DNA of 63,606 bases from Candidatus Altimarinota bacterium (GCA_021735425.1 JAIPGZ010000005.1:1-63606), one strand, 5' to 3'. Numbered from the stretch's first letter, positions 41,596 through 51,039 are shown. A program made the numbers and translations. Notes: generated by a model not told the origin, from the sequence alone.

Positions 41596-42972
41596 TTGGC
41601 TGAAATAAAAAACAAAATCCATCGTTTCTTCGAAAAAAATATTCATCACATTCAAGAAACTCTGTTTGCGGCAACTTTGGTTTTTGTTTTGGGAGGATTT
41701 TTTTTACAAAATATCGGGACAGGAGGGGATTACTTAAAAGCTCTCTTGCTAGCAGATGCCGCCCAGCCACAGGCTGAATTGCTCACAGCAAGTAGCCTCA
41801 GCTTGCCTAAAGAGACTCCCGACGGAGTAGTTAAATTCAACCCAGAAGACATCGCTAAATGGGAAAGTAACGATGCGTTAATCAAAAATATTTTTGAAGA
41901 AACTCTTATTCATAAAATTATAAATGTTTTGAGATATGTCCTCGGCGGTCTTTTTATGCTTTTCCTTGGTTTATATGTTTTGAATTTCCTAACTACAGGC
42001 AACAAAGAAGAAGCTTCTAAAAAATTCAATGATCAGCTGCTTTGGGCCTTCGTCGGTTTCGTTGTTCTCGCGCTCGCCAAACCATTTTCGGAAGCTTTTA
42101 TGTTACTCCGCGACGGTAAGGCTGATCTACTCACAAATCCTGATTCTGTCTTGGCTTCCGCCCAAATTGTTGGGTTTACCTACCGCTCTGCCGCTCATTT
42201 GATTCAATACATCCTCGGCGGCATTGCGCTCATCACGATGGGTGTTTCGGCCTTTCGCATGATCCAAGCTGTCGGCGACGAAGAAACTGTAACGAGCTCA
42301 CGCAAATCAATGGTTTGGTCAGCAATTGCTTTGATAATCGCTGGTGGCAGCGCAATTTTCGTTGATAAAGTTTTCGCCCCCGATGCCGCAACTGGAATCA
42401 TCAGCGACGGCGGGAACGCAGCAGCGCAACTTAAATTAATTTTAGAATCTGGACAATCACAAGCGCGCATTTTGGTTTTGAATTATGTCAAATACTTCCA
42501 AACTTTCCTCGGCGCAGGAGCAGTCCTAATGCTTTTTCTCGCTGGATTCAAAATGGTCTCCGCCGCCGGAAACGAAGAAATCGTCACCAAGCAGCGCCAA
42601 ATGATTACTTGGATTTTTATGGGTCTGGCCATTATTTTGGTTACAGAAGGTCTAGTAAGTGTATTTTTACCAGAAGGCGAAGCTGGAAAAATTGCTTTCA
42701 ACTCGACAACCGCAATCGAAAGCTTCTCCGCGCAAATGGGTGGATTTACGAATTTCCTTTTAACTTTTTCGAGTGCCATCGCCGTCCTCGCGCTCATCGT
42801 CGGTGCAGTCTACATGACGAGCGCCGTCGCTAATCCAGAGCAAGCAGAGAAGGGTAAAAAAATTATTCTCGCCGCGGTACTTGGACTGGTTGTCACGATT
42901 TCGGCTTTCGCGTTGGTGAATACCGTCCTCTCGGGCGGTGAAGTCACCCCCGCAATCAGCATATCGCTTTAA
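41596..42972 (+). CDS. Poly-pilin membrane protein with four VirB2/TrbC-like modules
   Basis: A 458-residue protein (TTG start). After a signal/anchor segment (about residues 22-40) there are four copies of one module: hydrophobic helix, short polar turn (GNKEEA, GDEETV, GNEEIV, NPEQAEKG), basic stretch, second hydrophobic helix. They span about residues 108-168, 198-260, 295-360 and 382-448. A single such module is what a TrbC/VirB2-type pilin contains. The last module has the pilin-like KKIILAAVLGLVVTISAFALVNTVL. Concatenated pilins are unusual; the protein could be a platform or pore instead of a filament subunit. First gene of the operon. Confidence 0.8.
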   Translation: MAEIKNKIHRFFEKNIHHIQETLFAATLVFVLGGFFLQNIGTGGDYLKALLLADAAQPQAELLTASSLSLPKETPDGVVKFNPEDIAKWESNDALIKNIFEETLIHKIINVLRYVLGGLFMLFLGLYVLNFLTTGNKEEASKKFNDQLLWAFVGFVVLALAKPFSEAFMLLRDGKADLLTNPDSVLASAQIVGFTYRSAAHLIQYILGGIALITMGVSAFRMIQAVGDEETVTSSRKSMVWSAIALIIAGGSAIFVDKVFAPDAATGIISDGGNAAAQLKLILESGQSQARILVLNYVKYFQTFLGAGAVLMLFLAGFKMVSAAGNEEIVTKQRQMITWIFMGLAIILVTEGLVSVFLPEGEAGKIAFNSTTAIESFSAQMGGFTNFLLTFSSAIAVLALIVGAVYMTSAVANPEQAEKGKKIILAAVLGLVVTISAFALVNTVLSGGEVTPAISISL

Positions 42973-42979
42973 AATAAAA

Positions 42980-44512
42980 ATGCCAAAAAAAATAATTTTT
43001 ACGATTCGCAAAATCCGGAATGCCAATCCGCGACTACCCCGAATCTATCGCAAGTTCCGGGAAAAAACCTGGAGACTCGCCGTCGTAATTTTTCTAGCAA
43101 TTTTCGGAATTGCGGGTTTATTTTTCTTCGGTGGAAATTTTGAAAATAATATTAAGGCCAGTTTACTCTCCGCCGATGCAAACGAAATTCTCGGCTCTGG
43201 CTTCGAGACTGAGGCTGGCTTCAGCGACAGCGCAACCAATAAAACACTCGACTCAAAAGACGGAGCATTTAAAAAAGATGGTATTGGAATGATTAATGCA
43301 ATGCTTTACAACATCAAAGACTATTTTAAATATATCGTCGGTTCAATCGCGATTCTTTATTTGATAATTGCCGCAACTCAAATCGTGACAGCCGTAGAAA
43401 GCGAAGGTGTTGAGAAGGGTAAGAAAAATTTGAAGTGGAGCATCGTCGCGCTAGTCTCGATTTTTTTAATCGATGTCATGGTGACGGCTTTTTTCGAATC
43501 AGGCGCTACCCCTGGTGAAAGCTTGTTCCAAATCAAAGATGGAGTGGCGATAGAAAGCGAAACAAATTTGATGTCTGCAATCGCAGTATATTTCAAAGCA
43601 AATGTGCGAGTAATCTTCGAATACCTCAAAACTATCGCCGGAGCTTTTGCGATTCTTTTCATTTTCCTCGCTGGCGCCCACATGATCTCCGCCGGTGGCA
43701 ACGAGGAGAAAATTGAAAAAGAAAAAAAGTTTTTGATTCACGCCATCACCGCTTTTGTCACCCTGCTTATTTTGGATCAAATGATTTTCGGATTTATTTA
43801 TCCAGACAATGAGCTTGGTCAAAGCGATCCAATATGCGCAGAATTTATGAATTTCACGACTGAAAATGCGCTCAATCTGCACATAATGGAAAGTGGCGAC
43901 TTCATTCAACTCGCAAAAAATTACGGAATCGATGAAAGCGAAGCAATAGCAAGAATGGAAAAATGTCAGACTGCTGCCGAACTTGGTGTTGCCGGCTCAA
44001 ATCAAATTCTTGGAATTGTGAAATTTTTCGAAAGCCTGATCGGCGGCATTGCTATCTTTTTCATAGTGTATTCGGGGGTCGCGATTATTTCCTCGATGGG
44101 TAACGAAGAACTCGTCACAAAACATAAAAAAACCTTAGCTTGGAGTTTGGCTGGATTAGTAGTGATCATACTTTCGGAAACTCTTGTAAATCAATTTTTG
44201 TTCGTTGTAGATCCAGCGACAGGAGCAGCAACGATAAATGCTGCCTCGGGCATCACCACCATCGCTGGCGTGACGAATTTCATCGCGACTCTCGTCGGAG
44301 TATTTTCTGTAATTTCAATCATCATCGCAGGAATGATTTGGGTCTCCAATTTTGGTAATACGGAAATCGCCGAAAAATCGAAAAAAATAATTCTCGGGGC
44401 AATCGTGGGGGTGATCCTATCAGTCTCGGCTTACGCGATTGTGAACTCAGTCACGACTGGTAATTCCGAAGGAATGGGCGGAAGTGGGATTAACGTGGAA
44501 CTATCAAATTAA
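42980..44512 (+). CDS. Second poly-pilin protein with N-terminal FTIRKIRNANPR motif
   Basis: 510 residues from ATG 42980, 8 nt after the previous stop. A basic N-terminus with FTIRKIRNANPR (residues 7-18), a membrane segment (33-50), then four pilin-like helix-turn-helix modules at about 111-174, 209-276, 344-410 and 431-495, with turns GVEKGKK, GNEEKIEKEKK, GNEELVTKHKK, GNTEIAEKSKK. A soluble insert with two cysteines (DPICAEF, MEKCQT) separates modules 2 and 3. Paralogous to the preceding gene. Probably an inner-membrane component of a secretion or pilus system. Confidence 0.8.
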   Translation: MPKKIIFTIRKIRNANPRLPRIYRKFREKTWRLAVVIFLAIFGIAGLFFFGGNFENNIKASLLSADANEILGSGFETEAGFSDSATNKTLDSKDGAFKKDGIGMINAMLYNIKDYFKYIVGSIAILYLIIAATQIVTAVESEGVEKGKKNLKWSIVALVSIFLIDVMVTAFFESGATPGESLFQIKDGVAIESETNLMSAIAVYFKANVRVIFEYLKTIAGAFAILFIFLAGAHMISAGGNEEKIEKEKKFLIHAITAFVTLLILDQMIFGFIYPDNELGQSDPICAEFMNFTTENALNLHIMESGDFIQLAKNYGIDESEAIARMEKCQTAAELGVAGSNQILGIVKFFESLIGGIAIFFIVYSGVAIISSMGNEELVTKHKKTLAWSLAGLVVIILSETLVNQFLFVVDPATGAATINAASGITTIAGVTNFIATLVGVFSVISIIIAGMIWVSNFGNTEIAEKSKKIILGAIVGVILSVSAYAIVNSVTTGNSEGMGGSGINVELSN

Positions 44513-44533
44513 TCTTCGGTCAAGCATCTTCAT

Positions 44534-44562
44534 TTGATTAGAAAGGGCAGAAGTGCTAAAAT
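44534..44562 (+). promoter_or_regulatory. Promoter TTGATT-N17-TAAAAT
   Basis: -35 TTGATT (44534-44539), 17-nt spacer, extended -10 TGC-TAAAAT (44557-44562), 48 nt before the ATG of the 46-residue gene. It divides the pilin region into two transcription units. Confidence 0.75.
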
Positions 44563-44610
44563 AATTAGATTTGAAAACCAAAATCAAATCAAAAATTTAA
44601 CCCCCATAAA

Positions 44611-44751
44611 ATGGCTAAAACACAAAAAAGGGCGACTCGAACTCTGGTAAAACGCGCTCACTTCTCGGTTCGCACAATCCGCAACGCGAATCCACGACAG
44701 TTTCGCGCACACCGAGCTGGTAGTGTCCTCGCGCGCATCTTCTCGTTTTAA
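44611..44751 (+). CDS. 46-residue basic protein sharing the NANPR motif
   Basis: A short gene (ATG 44611, TAA 44751): very basic, no membrane segment, with FSVRTIRNANPRQFRAHR in residues 18-35. The same motif opens both neighbouring proteins (42980 and 44793), but here it is the whole protein. A strong promoter and a T-AACCC-type leader precede it, so it is likely expressed. It could be a free copy of a targeting or docking peptide. Confidence 0.65.
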   Translation: MAKTQKRATRTLVKRAHFSVRTIRNANPRQFRAHRAGSVLARIFSF

Positions 44752-44792
44752 TTTCAGAAAACAGAGGGTGGCACGGTTAATTTTTTAACTGA

Positions 44793-45947
44793 ATGTCTCC
44801 AAAAACAAAAATAAGTCGAAAGTCGCGACCGGCGGTCAAATTCACCGTCCGCCGGATTGCGAATAGAAATCCACGCCATGCGCGAGTTTTTCATCAATTC
44901 CGACGCAAACTTGCCCGTACCACAGCTGGTCTAATTGCTTTCGGGCTACTCGCAAGTGGAATGTGGATCGGTGACGGCAGCTCGCTGCAAAGTGCGCTGC
45001 TTACCAATGATGGAAATTCGGCCTGTGCAGCCACCGAAATCACAAAACAATTCGAGGATCTTAATATAAGAGTGGCAAACATCAACCGTGATTTCCCTAA
45101 ACAGTTCGCAAATCTCAGCTTTTGCGAAGATAAAAATTGTGCCGCTGAAAAGAAAATTTATCAAACCGAAAAACAGCTTTGGCAGCTGAATTCCGATATT
45201 GCCGAATTAGAAAAAAACACGGCGAAGGCTCGCAAAGATTTCACGGCTGGACTCGCGGCAGCAGAGGATGGAATCCTTTTTTGTGAAAACGAAGATCGTT
45301 GTCAAATTGCCGAAAGGGCTTTGCAGACGGCTCGTATTTGTGAAAAAGAATTTCAAAATATTACGAAATTTTCTGAGCTGCGGACAGCCGTCGCCGAAAA
45401 TTACACTTATCTGAATTCAAAAGGGAAAGAATATCCTGCTTCGGTTTACGCAAAAACATTATTGGAAGATATCTCCAAAAACCGCACCTCTGTGACGAAA
45501 AACGAAGCTGACTACATCACCTGCGTCACCGCAGAAGATGCAAGTGTTTGTCAAAAATATGTCGAAAACAAAAAAGAAGCAGAAGAAAAAATCTCTTCTG
45601 TCACCGAAGAATTGAGCTACCTGAAGGCCGAACTCACCGACAAACTCGACGCAATCGACGCCGACATCATCGCCATACAAATCGGCAAAGAAGATTCCAA
45701 AAACCTCGAACCAAACGTCGGAAAAGGCTGGTGCGAGCAAAATTTGCAAAGTAAAAAATCCGGCTTGAGCACAAAAATCAGCGCAAGCAGTTCACTTAAA
45801 AAGAATTATGAAACGGCACTCGAAAAGTTAAAACAAAAAAAGATTCTACTGGCAATGCAAATCGCTCAGGAAATAGAGGCGACCGAAAAAAAAACTAAAG
45901 CCGAAATTATTTTCAGTATTTGGAGCGTAATCCGCAACACTTTTTAA
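44793..45947 (+). CDS. Secreted or anchored coiled-coil protein with NRNPR motif
   Basis: 384 residues. Basic N-terminus with FTVRRIANRNPR (residues 17-28), one membrane segment (about 43-62), then an extracytoplasmic region rich in long helices likely to form coiled coils (EKQLWQLNSDIAELEKNTAK, EEKISSVTEELSYLKAELTDKL) with about nine cysteines that could make disulfides. No known domain. It is followed after 1 nt by another coiled-coil protein with a pilin module, so the two may interact. Confidence 0.7.
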   Translation: MSPKTKISRKSRPAVKFTVRRIANRNPRHARVFHQFRRKLARTTAGLIAFGLLASGMWIGDGSSLQSALLTNDGNSACAATEITKQFEDLNIRVANINRDFPKQFANLSFCEDKNCAAEKKIYQTEKQLWQLNSDIAELEKNTAKARKDFTAGLAAAEDGILFCENEDRCQIAERALQTARICEKEFQNITKFSELRTAVAENYTYLNSKGKEYPASVYAKTLLEDISKNRTSVTKNEADYITCVTAEDASVCQKYVENKKEAEEKISSVTEELSYLKAELTDKLDAIDADIIAIQIGKEDSKNLEPNVGKGWCEQNLQSKKSGLSTKISASSSLKKNYETALEKLKQKKILLAMQIAQEIEATEKKTKAEIIFSIWSVIRNTF

Positions 45948-45948
45948 G

Positions 45949-47295
45949 ATGAAATTCTTACAAAAACTTCACGCTAATCGAAAACTGCAAATTGCGGTCG
46001 TTGTCTCAGTAGCGACCTTGCTGCTTGTCGTTGGTTGGCAACTGGAAGGTAAAAATGTTTCGACAGAATTACCGCTTCAGAAAACTAACGCATTGGCAGA
46101 AATCCAGCTAGAGGCTGGTGTAGTGCAATCTGCCCGAGACAACTATCTCAAAGCAATCGGGAAAGGTAATGGAGGTGCTTACGATGAATACCAAAATGCT
46201 TTAATTTGCGAAGCAAACCTCAATTCGCGAGTAGGAGAATTAAAAAATTTACGAGCCGAATATCAGCGGCTAATAAGTGAAATCGATTTGCGGGAACGAG
46301 AAATGCGTGTGGCGGCGGCAGTCGCGAAATTCGAGGAAGAGGCCACAACAATCATGACCGAGACTATTGATGAAAATGGAATAGCACTACTCGAAGAAAG
46401 AGAGGCTCAGGCACGCGGAAATTTCGAGAAAATCGCCAACACTTTAAAAAACTGTCTTGAGAATTTTAAAACTTGGGAAAAATGCGAAGCTGAAAAACAA
46501 AATTTATTACTAGCAAAAGAAAGCTATTTCAAAGAGGTCAACGAAATTGAAAATCTCATAAAAGAGAAGCAAGAAGATGCAAAAAAGAAGTTGGAAGCAC
46601 TGCAAGAAAAAGCGGAAGAAGCGTGGTACGAAAAAGAAAAGACCAACGATAAAAAAATAAGTAATCTGCTAAATAAAATTCAAGCAAAAAATTTAAAGGC
46701 TGGTTTGGGTGATGGAATAACATATGAATCTGATGGCCTAGCATTAACTACAACCCTCCCTGATAGTACTCTTAATAATACAATCGGAGCAGCCATAAAT
46801 AATACAATCACAGCAGTCGGCACGCCACTCATCGCCGGCGCGAATATTCTAGGAGGTGCGCTTAAGGCAGGGGACAGTGTAGTCAATGAAATTTTAGACG
46901 GACTTGGTTTGGGTGGCACAAACTCCGACGCAGTCGGCAGCGGTGTCCTCAATGGTCCTGGCGCAATCAAAGGTCTCGAGACTTTCGAAAAAAGTTACAA
47001 AGGCAACACCTACGGCAGCGCAATCGGGATGATTACAGGTTGGACGAATTTCCTTCTTCCTTTCGTCGGCGCCATCGCCATCGCCGCCATCGTCTACGCT
47101 GGCTTTCTTTATCTCACCGCCGCTGGCAGTGATGAGCAAGTCGGCAAAGCCAAGAAAATTATTATTTGGGTCGTCATTGGAATCATCGTAATCTTCTCGG
47201 CTTACGCCATCGTGAATACTCTCCTCGGCAGCAGCAGTGGAGGTGGAGACAACGAAACGAGTATCAGTGTCGGTGGCTTAGATGTTAATTTCTAA
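45949..47295 (+). CDS. Coiled-coil protein with C-terminal pilin module
   Basis: 448 residues. An N-terminal membrane segment (about 13-30), a long helical coiled-coil region (about 50-240, with KEKQEDAKKKLEALQEKAEEA), a Gly/Asn/Thr-rich linker, and from residue 360 a single VirB2/TrbC-like module: GWTNFLLPFVGAIAIAAIVY, turn AAGSDEQVGKAKK, IIIWVVIGIIVIFSAYAIVN. The module is nearly the same as in the next gene. The start lies 1 nt after the previous stop. Confidence 0.75.
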   Translation: MKFLQKLHANRKLQIAVVVSVATLLLVVGWQLEGKNVSTELPLQKTNALAEIQLEAGVVQSARDNYLKAIGKGNGGAYDEYQNALICEANLNSRVGELKNLRAEYQRLISEIDLREREMRVAAAVAKFEEEATTIMTETIDENGIALLEEREAQARGNFEKIANTLKNCLENFKTWEKCEAEKQNLLLAKESYFKEVNEIENLIKEKQEDAKKKLEALQEKAEEAWYEKEKTNDKKISNLLNKIQAKNLKAGLGDGITYESDGLALTTTLPDSTLNNTIGAAINNTITAVGTPLIAGANILGGALKAGDSVVNEILDGLGLGGTNSDAVGSGVLNGPGAIKGLETFEKSYKGNTYGSAIGMITGWTNFLLPFVGAIAIAAIVYAGFLYLTAAGSDEQVGKAKKIIIWVVIGIIVIFSAYAIVNTLLGSSSGGGDNETSISVGGLDVNF

Positions 47296-47296
47296 A

Positions 47297-47809
47297 ATGA
47301 TAAAAATAAATAAATCTCGTAATAATCGCATTGTCACTGGAGTCATCCTCGGAGCAGTGGTTCTGGTTGTTGCAATCTTCGGTCGAGTGGCAGGAGAAAA
47401 TCTCAAGGCAGCAATCAGCATTGACGGAATTTTACCCGGCATCTCAATCGACACCGACGAATTTAGTCTGAACGCCGGTGGCGGCAGCAATCAAGCGCCT
47501 GGCTGCGGTGGCGGCAACTGTCTCGTCGCACCTGACGCCGGCGAATACAGTGGTATTGCGGTCGAAACATCTTTTCGCCAGTTTCTGATTACCTGGACTA
47601 ATTTTGCCTTACGCTTCCTCGCTTTAATCGCGATGATTGCTTTAATCTACGCTGGCTTCCTTTATGTCACTGCTGCGGGCAACGACGAGCAAGCAGGTAA
47701 GGCTAAAAAGATTATCATCTGGGTCGTCACTGGAATTGTCGTGATTCTGCTCGCTTATGCTTTAGTCAATACTTTAATTACAAAAGGTCCTACTGGCAGC
47801 GACCTTTAA
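47297..47809 (+). CDS. VirB2/TrbC-like pilin
   Basis: 170 residues from ATG 47297 (an in-frame ATG at 47282 overlaps the previous gene). Signal-like hydrophobic start (about 13-30), a small outer segment with APGCGGGNC, then a single pilin module from residue 92: TWTNFALRFLALIAMIALIYA, turn AAGNDEQAGKAKK, IIIWVVTGIVVILLAYALVN. This is the standard size and layout for a type IV secretion pilin in this lineage. Confidence 0.82.
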   Translation: MIKINKSRNNRIVTGVILGAVVLVVAIFGRVAGENLKAAISIDGILPGISIDTDEFSLNAGGGSNQAPGCGGGNCLVAPDAGEYSGIAVETSFRQFLITWTNFALRFLALIAMIALIYAGFLYVTAAGNDEQAGKAKKIIIWVVTGIVVILLAYALVNTLITKGPTGSDL

Positions 47810-47819
47810 TTTTAAAAAA

Positions 47820-50054
47820 ATGGAAAACCAAAATCTTTCTGAATTCGATGAAATCGGGATTGGTCTACAACCGACCGTCTCCTCGGATTCTCCGCCAAAT
47901 CCGGAGAAACCGACCGTGGTGATTACAGAAAATCCAGAAGATCCCAAGCCTTCAAAAACAACGAATCAAAATAATCCACCAAGTCCGAAAAAAATGGTTA
48001 TTGGCTGTCTGTTTTTCTTTTTCATACTTTTTATAATTCTCGTCGTAGCAATGATTTTCGGTCTCCGCGCCGGAGAAGCGACAATCATCAGCTTCGGTTT
48101 AAATCCGGCTGATTTCAAAAATTGGACAATTGGAATAGTAAGCATATTTTTCGGTTTAATCTCTCTCGTCAGCATAATTTCAATTGTTTATCATCTGGGA
48201 GTTAGGTTACTTGCTTCAAAAGACGCTATTTTCGAGAAATCTAGGGCAGCAATGAAAAGTTTAGTGAGCGGAATCATTTTAGTGATTGCACTCGCGATTT
48301 GGTATTTCGTTTATAGTTATGTTTCCAGATTCGAGATGAAACCGCCGGAATTACCAATCGAAATTGTCACAAATCCAGCCTACACTTATGAGTTAGTTTC
48401 ACCGATTCAAATTGAGTTTTCTGCTGAAAGAATCACCGACAAATTCAAAAAAGCTTACGATCTCGTAAGCTATGAATGGGATAAGGAGGGTGACGGAAAA
48501 ATCGACGCCACTGGTCAAAAAGTCACAATCTACTTCCCAGACGGCGGCAAAAATAATGGGGTTTACGATGTCAAGCTGTTCATAAAAATGCAGCCCAAAG
48601 GCGGAGGAGACACAATCGCGAAAGACTATTCGAAAACTATTTCAATTTCACGACAGGACCTTTACGGCGAAATAAAAGTCGATCGGGAGTCTGGTGAAAT
48701 ACCTTTGACAATTAAGTTTGACGCCGACACCATTGCTGATCCGGACGACTCTCGAATCATAAATTATAGCTGGGATCTCGACGCCGATGGCCGACCTGAC
48801 CGAGACGGATTTTTATACCGTAACACCGAGTGGACTTTCGACACGATCGGAGAACACACCGTCAGTCTTCTGGTAACTTCAGAAGATTTTGACGAGAAAG
48901 GCAATCACGAGACAAAAACTTTTACGAAAAAAATCACAGTCTACGAACCAGTTGGCAGTACAGATGCAGAAGTTTGGATTGAGACAAATACCAAAAAAGG
49001 CTTTGCACCACTCTCCGTAAATTTCAGTGCACAGCAAAAAGTTATTAACGGTAAAAAAGCCAAGATTGAAAACTACGAGTGGAAAATTGGCGATGGACTG
49101 GAAACTATTCGCGGCGAACGTGCTCATTACACTTTTGAAAAAGCAGGAGTTTACCCCGTTGAGCTCACAGTTACTTTTGTGAACGGGCAGATAAAACATG
49201 AAATGGTTGAAATCGTGGTAACTGATGAAAGCATTGCCCCAAAGGCAATTATCAAAACTGAGCCAACAATAAGCGCCCAGTACAAAACTTTGACTGGTCG
49301 TGCACCTTTCAAAGTAAAATTCGACGCCAGCCAATCAGAAGATGCCGACAACAACGTTGTGAAGTACGATTGGGATTTCGATGGAGACGGTCAGTGGGAT
49401 GCAGAAGGCAGCATCGTGGAACACCAATTTTTAGATTCCGGAAATTATAAAACTACATTGCGTATTACCGATTCAGATGAAAATGAATCTCGTGCTGAAA
49501 TTAATGTCAAAGTGGGCGATGAAAATGCCGTAATTGATTTTGGAGTGAATAAGTTATCTGGTGCTGCCCCACTAACAGTCGATTTCGATGCTAGCGGCTC
49601 ACGAGTTCCGAAAGGCAAAAAAATTATTTCTTACGAATGGGATTTTAACCCAAGCCTGAAGGGTAGAGATAAACAAACCTTTATCTACGAAAGATCTCAG
49701 ACTTCACATATTTTCGATTCAATCGGCGAACACCTTGTGCAGCTGACTTTGCACGCTGATGACGGCAGCGAATATTTTGATACTATTAAAATAGTGGCGA
49801 CTTACCCCTCATTAAACGCAGAATTTTCTGCTTCGCGTTTGAGTGGAAACGCCCCTTTGGGAATTTCTTTTGACGCAAGCGAATCAACCGGAAAAATCTC
49901 AAAATTCGAATGGATTTTTAATGACGGATCGACGAGCGCCGAAAAATCTCCTACTCATATTTTCGAGAAAAAAGGCATTTACGAAGTAATCTTGAAGGTT
50001 CACGATTCGCTGAGCAATGTCTCTCAAACTAGTAAAACTATTACTGTTAATTAG
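47820..50054 (+). CDS. Membrane-anchored six-PKD-domain surface protein
   Basis: 744 residues. A Pro/Asn-rich cytoplasmic start, three membrane segments (about 60-82, 102-128, 146-168), then six PKD-like beta-sandwich domains. Their signature strands read YEWDKEGDGKID, YSWDLDADGRPDRDG, YEWKIGDG, YDWDFDGDGQWDAEG, YEWDFNP and FEWIFNDG, and most end in a HxFxxxGxYxVxL pattern. PKD domains mediate protein or sugar contacts at the surface. It starts 10 nt after the pilin gene and closes the operon. Confidence 0.85.
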   Translation: MENQNLSEFDEIGIGLQPTVSSDSPPNPEKPTVVITENPEDPKPSKTTNQNNPPSPKKMVIGCLFFFFILFIILVVAMIFGLRAGEATIISFGLNPADFKNWTIGIVSIFFGLISLVSIISIVYHLGVRLLASKDAIFEKSRAAMKSLVSGIILVIALAIWYFVYSYVSRFEMKPPELPIEIVTNPAYTYELVSPIQIEFSAERITDKFKKAYDLVSYEWDKEGDGKIDATGQKVTIYFPDGGKNNGVYDVKLFIKMQPKGGGDTIAKDYSKTISISRQDLYGEIKVDRESGEIPLTIKFDADTIADPDDSRIINYSWDLDADGRPDRDGFLYRNTEWTFDTIGEHTVSLLVTSEDFDEKGNHETKTFTKKITVYEPVGSTDAEVWIETNTKKGFAPLSVNFSAQQKVINGKKAKIENYEWKIGDGLETIRGERAHYTFEKAGVYPVELTVTFVNGQIKHEMVEIVVTDESIAPKAIIKTEPTISAQYKTLTGRAPFKVKFDASQSEDADNNVVKYDWDFDGDGQWDAEGSIVEHQFLDSGNYKTTLRITDSDENESRAEINVKVGDENAVIDFGVNKLSGAAPLTVDFDASGSRVPKGKKIISYEWDFNPSLKGRDKQTFIYERSQTSHIFDSIGEHLVQLTLHADDGSEYFDTIKIVATYPSLNAEFSASRLSGNAPLGISFDASESTGKISKFEWIFNDGSTSAEKSPTHIFEKKGIYEVILKVHDSLSNVSQTSKTITVN

Positions 50055-50068
50055 TTATTAACCCAAAA

Positions 50069-51022
50069 ATGCAAAATAAAATTTATTTTTTCGAAGTGGA
50101 AAAATCGGATCAAAAAACGATTCTCAAAAAATATCCACGAGCCCAGATTTTTGCCGAGCCATTTTCTAAAAAATTACTATCGAAATGTCACGATGCTGAA
50201 ATTTTATGCGGCATGGTCCATTCGAGTTTTGCGGGCAAACTTTTGAAAAATTTACCGAACCTAAAACTCGTCGTGACACGCACTGCTGGCTACGACCACC
50301 TTGATTTGAAATTCTTGGCAGAACGAAAAATTCTCGCCGCTAGCGTACCAGAATATGGCAGTCATGCCATCGCCGAACATGTTTTTGCGCTTTTACTTTC
50401 AAGCTGTCGCAATGTTTTGGAAGGGGAGGAACGCACGAATCACGACAACTTTTCCTGGTGTGGGCTAAAAGGTTTAGCTCTGAAAGATAAAACCATCGGC
50501 GTAATCGGAACAGGGAGAATCGGGGCACAAGTTTGTCGCATCGCGAGCGACGGATTTTTGATGCAAGTCTTGGGCTACGATATTACGAAAAATCCCGCAC
50601 TTAAAAAATTAAAAAACTTCAAATATTCCACCCTTGACGCACTTTTAAAAAAATCCGATTTCATCTCACTTCACCTGCCGCTTTTTCCGGAGACCCAACA
50701 TCTCATCAATTCTAAAACAATCGCCAAAATGAAGGATGGAGTGGTTTTGATTAACACAGCACGCGGCGGATTAATCAACACTCACGACTTAATGCGAGCG
50801 GTCAAAAAAGGCAAATTTTCACGTGTCGCATTAGATGTTGTCGAACATGAAAATAATTTAAAAGAAGACCGCGAACTATTGCACTGTCCACACATTATCA
50901 TCACTCCTCACATCGCTTTTTACACTGACCAATCGAACGAAAAAATGTACCTCGAGGCTTTTCGTTCAATCGACGAATTTTTAAAAAATAAGAAACTTAC
51001 TCATCAGATTCAAGGTCATTAG
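50069..51022 (+). CDS. D-2-hydroxyacid dehydrogenase
   Basis: A 317-residue NAD-dependent dehydrogenase of the D-lactate/D-glycerate family. NAD-binding GVIGTGRIGAQVCRIA near residue 152, the catalytic Arg in INTARGGLINT (about 230), Glu in VALDVVEHE (about 260) and His in ITPHIAFYT (about 290). DHLDLKFL resembles D-lactate dehydrogenase. It would reduce pyruvate to D-lactate in fermentation, but the substrate is inferred. Confidence 0.9.
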   Translation: MQNKIYFFEVEKSDQKTILKKYPRAQIFAEPFSKKLLSKCHDAEILCGMVHSSFAGKLLKNLPNLKLVVTRTAGYDHLDLKFLAERKILAASVPEYGSHAIAEHVFALLLSSCRNVLEGEERTNHDNFSWCGLKGLALKDKTIGVIGTGRIGAQVCRIASDGFLMQVLGYDITKNPALKKLKNFKYSTLDALLKKSDFISLHLPLFPETQHLINSKTIAKMKDGVVLINTARGGLINTHDLMRAVKKGKFSRVALDVVEHENNLKEDRELLHCPHIIITPHIAFYTDQSNEKMYLEAFRSIDEFLKNKKLTHQIQGH

Positions 51023-51039
51023 TTCCTAATCCTTAATTC

